A stretch of 5,765 bases of DNA from Prosthecochloris ethylica (GTDB taxonomy: Bacteria > Bacteroidota > Chlorobiia > Chlorobiales > Chlorobiaceae), in assembly GCF_015234275.1 (NCBI RefSeq), contig NZ_JADGII010000041.1. One strand, written 5' to 3'. Position numbers and translations under genes: made by a program. Below, piece by piece: positions 1 to 4,098 of this stretch (position 1 is its first letter; each line of letters begins with the position of its first letter). The notes beneath the pieces are model-generated. The model was not told the DNA's origin and searched no databases. It saw only the letters and a program-made list of their open reading frames with translations.

Positions 1-56
<56 letters not shown>

Positions 57-146
57 GGGTCAGCGCCGCTGACCCCTACGAAAGACAAGGCACATATCCA
101 TGAATGGTAACCGGTAAATGGTGTAGGGGGCGAGCGGCGCTCGCCC
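57..146. repeat. REPIN-like element, copy 1 (inverted REP pair)
   Basis: The left half is the hairpin GGGTCAGCGCCGCTGACCC (57-75, 9-bp stem, 1-nt centre) followed by CTAC (76-79). The right half is GTAG (123-126), one extra G, and the hairpin GGGCGAGCGGCGCTCGCCC (128-146, 9-bp stem). Read on its own strand, each half is GTAG followed by a 19-nt near-palindrome, which is the layout of REP sequences processed by RAYT (Y1 HUH) transposases. The two hairpins differ by compensatory changes in both arms (TCAGCG/CGCTGA against CGAGCG/CGCTCG). The 43-nt spacer contains a short extra segment (AACCGGTAAATGGT) compared with copy 2. No RAYT gene is present, so mobility would have to come in trans. The family assignment is an inference from structure. 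Confidence 0.7.
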
Positions 147-153
147 GCTTTTT

Positions 154-278
154 CTCGTCACTCGTCACCAAGAACTTGTCACTGCGCCAAAGGCGCACCC
201 TGTCTCTCGTCTCTTGCCTCTTGTCTCTTTTCTCTCCGCGCCGCCAGGCGCTCCGGTCTCCGGCCTCCGGTCATCCGG
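154..278. repeat. Cluster of decayed heptamer arrays (copy 1 module)
   Basis: Several 7-bp periodic stretches follow one another. CTCGTCA occurs at 154-160 and 161-167, with CTTGTCA in the same phase at 175-181. CTGTCTC, TCGTCTC, TTGCCTC, TTGTCTC and TTTTCTC are head to tail at 200-234. CTCCGGT, CTCCGGC, CTCCGGT and CATCCGG run at 251-278. The TGTCTC core is shared with the perfect array at 1-55, so these may be eroded relatives of it. Confidence 0.7.
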
Positions 279-328
279 TCTCCCGGCGCGAAGCGCCAAA
301 CACACCAACATTCCCCCCTACGCCCCAC

Positions 329-403
329 GGGTCAGCGCCGCTGACCCCTACGAAAGACAAGGCACATATTCGTGAATGGTGTAGGGGCGAGTGGCGCTCG
401 CCC
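329..403. repeat. REPIN-like element, copy 2 (inverted REP pair)
   Basis: It has the same architecture as the element at 57-146. Hairpin GGGTCAGCGCCGCTGACCC (329-347) is followed by CTAC (348-351), a 29-nt spacer, GTAG (381-384) and hairpin GGGCGAGTGGCGCTCGCCC (385-403). The single C-to-T change in the right arm (T392) still pairs, as a G-T wobble with G396. In this copy GTAG abuts the hairpin directly, matching the mirror half exactly. The spacer matches copy 1 apart from two substitutions and the missing 14 nt. CCCCTAC and GTAGGGG also pair across the spacer, so the whole element could fold as one long hairpin. Confidence 0.7.
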
Positions 404-410
404 GCTTTTT

Positions 411-484
411 CTCGTCACTCGTCACTAAGAACTTGTCACTGCGCCAAAGGCGCCCCCTGTCTCTTGCCTCTTGTCTCTTTTCTC
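411..484. repeat. Cluster of decayed heptamer arrays (copy 2 module)
   Basis: CTCGTCA occurs at 411-417 and 418-424, with CTTGTCA in the same 7-bp phase at 432-438. CTGTCTC, TTGCCTC, TTGTCTC and TTTTCTC run head to tail at 457-484. Compared with the first module, one internal unit (TCGTCTC) is absent, as expected for gain or loss of a repeat unit. Confidence 0.7.
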
Positions 485-512
485 TCCGCGCCGCCAGGCG
501 TTCCGGCCTCCC

Positions 513-535
513 GGGTCAGCGCCGCTGACCCCTGC
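513..535. repeat. Solo, degenerate REP half-element
   Basis: The hairpin GGGTCAGCGCCGCTGACCC (513-531) is identical to the left halves at 57-75 and 329-347. It is followed by CTGC instead of CTAC, and no GTAG-headed partner follows. It looks like a half element with a mutated tetranucleotide, about 75 bp beyond the 3' end of moaA on that gene's strand. Confidence 0.65.
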
Positions 536-609
536 ACGGGACAAAGGCAAAAGTACACAGTCGAGCACGAATTCTTCTGTTTTTCCGTATCTTCCCGACC
601 TTCCACTGG

Positions 610-1671
610 TCACCCCCCGATCTCCGACATGCTGGTTCCTACGGCCGAACCGCCGGCATGACGGCCGTCTCGGGGTTTCGAGTCGACAGCCTCATACAGA
701 AGACGCCGGATCTCACTGCTGTCCGCCCCGCTTCTCAATGCAGGAAGCAGCTCGATACCTTCACGTGAATAGAGGCAGCTGATCGCCCTGCCGGCAGAGG
801 TAATACGCAGTCGGGTGCACCGGCTGCAGAAATTCCTGGTAAATGCGGGGATGATCGCCACCATACCGCGGTGGCCCGGCATGGTGAAGCTGTAATATTC
901 CGTAGCAGTGCCCCGTACCGGCTGCAACTCCGGATACAGCTGCTGCAGTTCTCTGAGAATCCTGTCATACCCCATAAACCTGCCGGTTCTCCAGATCTGG
1001 TGGTCATCGAATGGCATCAGTTCCATAAACCTGACCGTTACCGGCCTGTTGCGGGTCAGCTCGACAAAATCACGTATTTCAGCGGTATTGATACCCCGCA
1101 TCAGCAGCACGTTCACCTTGATCTTCAGCTCCTCGTGATAACCGAGAAGCATCTCCAGATTGTCCCGGGCCCGATCGAAAAGGTTGCGCCGGGTAATCTC
1201 CCGGTAACGGTGGCGGTCAAAGGTATCCAGACTGAAGTTTACCGCTTTGAGGCCCGCAGCGAGCAAACTGTCAAGATACCGGTCAAGCAGCACCCCGTTC
1301 GTGGTCAGTGATACCGTCCCGATCCCCGGAATGCTCGCAGCATCATGGACCAGGTCGGCAATATCGTTACGCAGAAGCGGCTCTCCTCCGGTGAAACGGA
1401 CTTTCTCGACCCCAAAGCCGGCAAGCACACCGAGAAGACGCTGGATCTCCTTGCGGCTGAGTAACTCGCTCCCTGGATTGTGCACTGAATGCTCTTCACG
1501 CATACAGTACACGCAACGAAGATTGCATGCCGAAGTGACGGCAAGGCGGACATAATCCACCATTCGTCCGTAACGGTCGGCAAGCGTACCATCCCGGTTT
1601 TCGACTCTCCCGGTTTCCGCTGCGGGCGCAGCTGTAGTTTCTCCTGATTGGTCCATGTGGCTAATGTACAC
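610..1671 (-). CDS. moaA: GTP 3',8-cyclase MoaA (radical SAM, molybdopterin step 1)
   Basis: MoaA converts GTP to (8S)-3',8-cyclo-7,8-dihydroguanosine 5'-triphosphate in the cytoplasm, the first step of molybdenum cofactor synthesis. Counting from the chosen start (353 aa), the radical-SAM cluster motif CNLRCVYC gives Cys49, Cys53 and Cys56. The SAM-binding GGEP is at 95-98. The C-terminal second cluster follows CX2CX13C (Cys282, Cys285, Cys299). The protein ends in the diagnostic MSEIGG with the terminal Gly-Gly intact, so it is complete. I chose GTG at 1671 because GGAGG lies 5 nt upstream; GTG at 1683 is in frame but would put that site inside the gene, and ATG at 1656 is too far from it. 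The start overlaps the GDPD stop by 11 nt, suggesting translational coupling. The roughly 30 residues before DRYGR are extra and low in conservation. No clear terminator follows; repeats begin within 80 bp. Confidence 0.96.
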   Translation of the reverse strand: MYISHMDQSGETTAAPAAETGRVENRDGTLADRYGRMVDYVRLAVTSACNLRCVYCMREEHSVHNPGSELLSRKEIQRLLGVLAGFGVEKVRFTGGEPLLRNDIADLVHDAASIPGIGTVSLTTNGVLLDRYLDSLLAAGLKAVNFSLDTFDRHRYREITRRNLFDRARDNLEMLLGYHEELKIKVNVLLMRGINTAEIRDFVELTRNRPVTVRFMELMPFDDHQIWRTGRFMGYDRILRELQQLYPELQPVRGTATEYYSFTMPGHRGMVAIIPAFTRNFCSRCTRLRITSAGRAISCLYSREGIELLPALRSGADSSEIRRLLYEAVDSKPRDGRHAGGSAVGTSMSEIGG

Positions 1672-2515
1672 TTTTTCCTCCACCTTTCACCGCTCTGCCT
1701 GCCTCGGAAAGGAGCGAAAGCGCTGCAGCGGGGTCATCGGTAATCAAGCCGTCCACTCCCAGTGAGAGTAAAACAGACATGCGGGCCGGATCGTTGACGG
1801 TCCACGCAATTACCCGGCTGCCCCGGCGATGAAGTCCAGCGACCAGCTCGCGGGTAACAGCCGATTCATGAGGCAGAACAAACGACGGCATGCATCCGGA
1901 TGTCACAACCTTGCGATGAACATCCTCATCAGGACCGACGAGAAGCCCGAGCGGCAGTGACGGGTCCTGGACATGCAGTTCCCGCAGTATCCGTACATCA
2001 AACGACTGAAACCGGACACGGCTCCGGACAGCGGCCAGACAGGGCTGATCGAGCAGCAGACGGACATACTCATCAGGTGGCGGATGGTAGACTCCATCAT
2101 ATTCGGGCCATGATTTCACTTCAAGATTGTAGATAAGCGGGGGCCGCCCAGGAACGGCACAGGCTGAGCGCTCGACAGCCTCGACCAGGTCACAGAGCAA
2201 TGGCTTCACGGCCCGATGTGAAGCCCCGGCTGACAGGCACTCACAGCGACGGATAAGATCATAAGGAATGGAGTACAGTACCAGACGCTCCCGGCTGCTC
2301 ACGGAGGATAACAACGACGAGGGGCAGCGGCACCATCGCGCAGACATCCACGGGTCGTGTGACACCACAATGCGCCGGTCGCCTGAAACAAGGAGATCGA
2401 GTTCGACGGCTGTAATGCCGAGTTCTGCGGCAGCAAGCACGGCAGGTATGCTGTTTTCGGGAAAACGTGAGCGACCCCCGCGGTGCGCATGTATTTCAAC
2501 GGAACGACTGACCAT
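1661..2515 (-). CDS. Glycerophosphodiester phosphodiesterase (GDPD family)
   Basis: It hydrolyses glycerophosphodiesters to glycerol-3-phosphate and an alcohol. It has no signal peptide, so it is probably cytosolic, like UgpQ. The 284-aa protein is a single GDPD TIM barrel. The opening HAHRGG (9-14) and PENS (19-22) are followed by ELDL with metal and catalytic residues Glu38 and Asp40, then VSHDP with His53. Further family marks are NLEVK (130-134), SFD (171-173), WTVN (238-241) and GVDGLITDDP (253-262). It is slightly longer than usual because of a loop after residue 55. ATG 2515 is the only usable start, since HAHRGG begins at residue 9. However, that ATG directly follows the T-tract of a terminator and has no Shine-Dalgarno site. 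The gene overlaps moaA by 11 nt at its 3' end. The exact substrate cannot be told from sequence. Confidence 0.93.
   Translation of the reverse strand: MVSRSVEIHAHRGGRSRFPENSIPAVLAAAELGITAVELDLLVSGDRRIVVSHDPWMSARWCRCPSSLLSSVSSRERLVLYSIPYDLIRRCECLSAGASHRAVKPLLCDLVEAVERSACAVPGRPPLIYNLEVKSWPEYDGVYHPPPDEYVRLLLDQPCLAAVRSRVRFQSFDVRILRELHVQDPSLPLGLLVGPDEDVHRKVVTSGCMPSFVLPHESAVTRELVAGLHRRGSRVIAWTVNDPARMSVLLSLGVDGLITDDPAAALSLLSEAGRAVKGGGKSVH
1677..1685 (-). promoter_or_regulatory. Shine-Dalgarno site that decides the moaA start
   Basis: On the minus strand this reads AGGTGGAGG. Its GGAGG ends 5 nt before GTG at 1671, an ideal spacing. This makes GTG 1671 a better start than GTG 1683 or ATG 1656. The site lies inside the 3' end of the GDPD gene. 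Confidence 0.75.
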
Positions 2516-2539
2516 AAAAAAAGGGGCTCAAGGAGCCCC
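2516..2539 (-). terminator. Rho-independent terminator of the RsbRD_N-like gene
   Basis: On the minus strand a perfect 7-bp stem (GGGGCTC, loop CTT, GAGCCCC) is followed by seven Ts and then immediately by the GDPD ATG. It lies 24 bp after the stop of the upstream minus-strand gene. No T-tract follows on the plus strand, so it acts in one direction only. The reader should note that it sits where the GDPD leader should be. Confidence 0.9.
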
Positions 2540-2563
2540 CGGAAACATCATGTAACAGGAGAG

Positions 2564-3079
2564 TCACTCCTTGACGAGCCAGTGCTTGAACCCGTCGACC
2601 GTTTTCTCGAATTCGCTCTCTTCCTTGTCGCCGGGCACCTTGCAGGCAACCTGCTCATATCCAACAAGGGCGAAGTAAATTGCCTTGTCATAGAAAAAGT
2701 TCAGTCGCTCGGTAAACTGAAGAGCCCGGTTGAGATCGATTCCCTCGGTAATCACGCCCTCGTCCTGCACATATCTCAACAGCATGTCGCGCTCGATCAT
2801 GAACGAGTAGACCATCTCGCTCGACCGGATGCCCGCGCCGCACCGCTCTTTACCTATTTCCCGGAAATTCCGGGCAATGTCATGCTCCAGTCCTTCATGC
2901 TGCTCAACCCACTCTCCCAGCTTTCTGAAACGGGAAAAAACGATATCGTGAAGTTCTTGCCTCGAGTATTTTGTATAACCTTCTGTCAATGGATTTGACC
3001 GGACCTCATCCACCCATTTCAGTGAAAGAGACTCGGCATGATCCTCGATAAGCCGGATAAAACGATTGACGAGCAACAT
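2564..3079 (-). CDS. Orphan RsbRD N-terminal-like sensor-domain protein
   Basis: The 171-aa soluble protein is predicted to be all helical, with no membrane segment or signal peptide. Its pattern resembles the RsbRD_N domain, the non-heme globin-like sensor half of stressosome co-antagonists. I see an early helix with KWVDEV (21-26), a central GKERCGAGIRSSEMV segment (76-90) leading into a long helix, and a late FYDKAIYFALVGYEQV (119-134). No STAS, kinase or other output domain follows, and the window has no RsbT or RsbS partner. It could therefore be a stand-alone sensor or an adaptor acting in trans. The ATG at 3079 has no recognisable Shine-Dalgarno site, and no other start lies near it. 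A strong terminator follows and a weaker one precedes, so it is likely monocistronic. The gene is probably real; the family call is moderate. Confidence 0.75.
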   Translation of the reverse strand: MLLVNRFIRLIEDHAESLSLKWVDEVRSNPLTEGYTKYSRQELHDIVFSRFRKLGEWVEQHEGLEHDIARNFREIGKERCGAGIRSSEMVYSFMIERDMLLRYVQDEGVITEGIDLNRALQFTERLNFFYDKAIYFALVGYEQVACKVPGDKEESEFEKTVDGFKHWLVKE

Positions 3080-3121
3080 GGTAAGAGGATTTAAAGATGA
3101 TAACTGCCTGTCTGATAGAAA

Positions 3122-3168
3122 TAAAAACTACGGCTCCCGGTAAAAGATTTCAAGTAAAACGGAACCGT
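3122..3168 (-). terminator. Possible terminator after the small basic-tailed protein gene
   Basis: On the minus strand ACGGTTCC (3161-3168) pairs with GGAGCCGT (3130-3137) through eight pairs, one a G-T wobble, around a 23-nt loop. The T-rich AGTTTTTA follows. The long loop makes it weaker than the terminator at 2516-2539. It lies between the stop at 3217 and the start at 3079, where a transcript boundary would be expected. Confidence 0.5.
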
Positions 3169-3216
3169 ATAAGCATTTTTTCCCAGGGACGGGACAATTC
3201 GATGCCGGAGAAACAC

Positions 3217-3498
3217 CTATCGGCCCTGCGGCTGACGACCGGCCCTCGAAGAGGCTTTTCTCCTCGACTTCTGTGAACGTTTCTTCTGCGATTTGTTCCC
3301 GGAAGCCTTGGAGCTCTTGGATATATCGACCCCGCTGGTGCCGTACAGCTCAGGGTAATAGCTGTTTTTTTTCTTGTTGAACTTGTTTTTGCGGTACTTC
3401 TTTTCCAGATCGGCATAAGGACTTGGCGGGTCTGGGGAGGTATTCGGATTGTTATAGTTGGGTTCGTCTGCGATCTCCCCGAAATCATCCGCAGCCAT
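3217..3498 (-). CDS. Small hypothetical protein, acidic head and Lys/Arg/Ser-rich tail
   Basis: I do not recognise a family. The 93-aa product from ATG 3498 has an acidic, Asn/Pro-rich first third (MAADDFGEIADEP, several NP and DPP steps). A charged segment PYADLEKKYRKNKF (27-40) follows, then YYPELYGTSG (47-56), and then a very basic low-complexity tail rich in Lys, Ser and Arg (about 60-93). No membrane segment or signal peptide is visible. The tail suggests nucleic-acid or membrane-surface binding, but that is only inference from charge. An in-frame TTG at 3522 would add eight residues; neither start has a good Shine-Dalgarno site. It is flanked by a possible terminator and a divergent promoter region. 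The basic tail could partly reflect unusual composition, so the coding call is moderate. Confidence 0.55.
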   Translation of the reverse strand: MAADDFGEIADEPNYNNPNTSPDPPSPYADLEKKYRKNKFNKKKNSYYPELYGTSGVDISKSSKASGNKSQKKRSQKSRRKASSRAGRQPQGR

Positions 3499-3558
3499 GT
3501 TGGGATGAAACTTTCTTTGCAAGCTGTCTTACAATTTATGTTGTAGAATGCTTTTATG

Positions 3559-3576
3559 CGGAGCCTGCAGGCTCCG
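3559..3576. promoter_or_regulatory. Perfect 18-bp palindrome, possible operator
   Basis: CGGAGCCTGCAGGCTCCG is fully self-complementary with no loop. It lies in the 231-255 bp between the divergent small-protein gene (minus) and yqaE (plus), about 60 bp from the former's ATG. The absence of a loop and T-tract makes a dimeric-protein site more likely than a terminator. No other element in 3523-3753 is clear to me, apart from A/T-rich stretches that may hold promoters. Confidence 0.45.
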
Positions 3577-3740
3577 GTATCTACTAAGCTTTCTGAAGGG
3601 ATTTCTAATTTAAACTTTTAGAGCAAAAAAGCAAGTTTCACGCCTCCTGCAGCCTGTCTCCACACCAGATGCTCCGCAATAGTGGATTTAGCATTGATTC
3701 TTGTAACCGGAAGTATTAAATTTCAACAAAAATTAACGTT

Positions 3741-3747
3741 AAAGGAG
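3741..3747 (+). promoter_or_regulatory. Shine-Dalgarno site that decides the yqaE start
   Basis: AAAGGAG lies 6 nt before ATG 3754. It rules out the longer frame beginning at GTG 3682. A/T-rich sequence just upstream (TATTAAAT near 3714) could hold a -10 element, but no convincing -35 can be paired with it. Confidence 0.85.
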
Positions 3748-3753
3748 TTCATC

Positions 3754-3942
3754 ATGATTGATCTGCGTAAATGGCTTTTTGCCATCATCTGTCCCCCTGC
3801 CGCGGTCCTCAACAAAGAAGTGGGAACCATCATGCTTGTCGGCCTCCTGACAGCCATGTTCTGGGTCCCCGGTGTCGTGGCCGCACTGTTTTTCCTGATC
3901 CGTGACCAGCTGCAGATGAGCCGGCAGCAGCCGCAGGTCTGA
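3754..3942 (+). CDS. YqaE/Pmp3 family small membrane protein
   Basis: The 62-aa protein has two hydrophobic segments in the Pmp3/YqaE layout. The first runs roughly 8-19 with the characteristic CPPAAV (13-18). A short polar turn NKEVGT (20-25) follows, then a second segment at about 26-49 with FWVPGVVAALFFLI, matching the family's W-(I/V)-P-G-V signature. A charged tail follows. Family members sit in the cytoplasmic membrane and are linked to membrane potential and to salt or cold stress in yeast, plants and bacteria; the bacterial role is poorly defined. ATG 3754 is preceded by AAAGGAG with 6-nt spacing. A GTG at 3682 is in frame but has no such site and would add an atypical leader. It heads the plus-strand block, probably as a separate unit, since 156 bp with large inverted repeats separates it from mobBA. 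Confidence 0.9.
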   Translation: MIDLRKWLFAIICPPAAVLNKEVGTIMLVGLLTAMFWVPGVVAALFFLIRDQLQMSRQQPQV

Positions 3943-3962
3943 CAGACTCCCTGCAGCAGAAA

Positions 3963-4001
3963 CACCGGCCTGACCGTCAGGCAACCTCTCAACTGCCGGT
4001 G
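3963..4001 (+). promoter_or_regulatory. Inverted repeat in the yqaE-mobBA gap, proximal hairpin
   Basis: CACCGG (3963-3968) pairs with CCGGTG (3996-4001). Inside it CCTGA (3969-3973) pairs with TCAGG (3977-3981) across a 3-nt loop, leaving 3982-3995 as a one-sided bulge. No T-tract follows, so it is not a standard terminator. It lies about 20 nt after the yqaE stop. Confidence 0.45.
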
Positions 4002-4014
4002 ACACCCTAACGTA

Positions 4015-4068
4015 TTCCGCTGTCTGCTGTCCCTGCCATTCGGTTGAGCGGACAACAGACAGCAGGAA
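4015..4068 (+). promoter_or_regulatory. Large imperfect hairpin abutting the mobBA ribosome site
   Basis: TTCC-GCTGTCTG-C-TGTCC (4015-4032) pairs with GGACA-A-CAGACAGC-a-GGAA (4050-4068). This gives 17 pairs, with one C-A mismatch and one bulged A, around a 17-nt loop. GAGGAG follows directly at 4069-4074. The lack of a T-tract argues against a terminator. The position just before the ribosome site fits a translational control leader or an mRNA-stabilising structure. It could also be a DNA-binding site. Confidence 0.55.
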
Positions 4069-4098
4069 GAGGAGACTGTCATTGCTGTTCACTACGAC

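Larger units (their letters stand above)
57..511. repeat. Imperfect direct duplication of a roughly 200-bp module
   Basis: Positions 57-266 and 329-511 are collinear. Both contain a REPIN-like element, a T5 tract, two CTCGTCA units, CTTGTCA, the mini-hairpin GCGCCAAAGGCGC (184-196 and 441-453), a decayed TTGTCTC-type heptamer array and a CCGCCAGGCG segment. The first copy is followed by extra sequence (about 267-328), including hairpin GGCGCGAAGCGCC (285-297). The heptamer array differs by exactly one unit between copies: five at 200-234 and four at 457-484. The start of a third copy (hairpin only) is at 513. I see no gene in 1-609; the open frames across it follow the repeats and lack domain character. 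Confidence 0.85.

Noticed and set aside
57..403. Insertion sequence or MITE of a DDE transposase
   Set aside because: There is no transposase and no convincing target-site duplication. GTAG-headed hairpins in inverted pairs fit REP/REPIN better than terminal inverted repeats of a DDE element.
104..661. Long plus-strand open frame (185 codons) across the repeat region
   Set aside because: It runs through both repeat modules, has Ser/Pro/Arg-rich repetitive translation with internal duplication, no domain, and overlaps the moaA 3' end.
2483..2998. Plus-strand open frame antisense to the RsbRD_N-like gene
   Set aside because: It is the same length class as the opposite-strand gene it mirrors, begins inside the GDPD start region and shows no recognisable domain; the minus-strand protein has a coherent helical pattern and a terminator at its end.
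3150..3488. Alternative minus-strand frame over the small-protein gene
   Set aside because: It overlaps the 93-aa frame in another phase and runs through the possible terminator. Its translation has no coherent pattern.
3523..3753. tRNA or other structured RNA gene in the divergent gap
   Set aside because: No cloverleaf, T-loop or CCA pattern was found; only the 18-bp palindrome stands out.
4015..4068. Terminator of yqaE
   Set aside because: The stem is strong but no T-run follows on either strand.
3943..4098. Classical Moco RNA motif (riboswitch) upstream of mobBA
   Set aside because: Two stems are visible, but I cannot match them to the known motif's conserved bases by eye, so only a generic structured leader is claimed.
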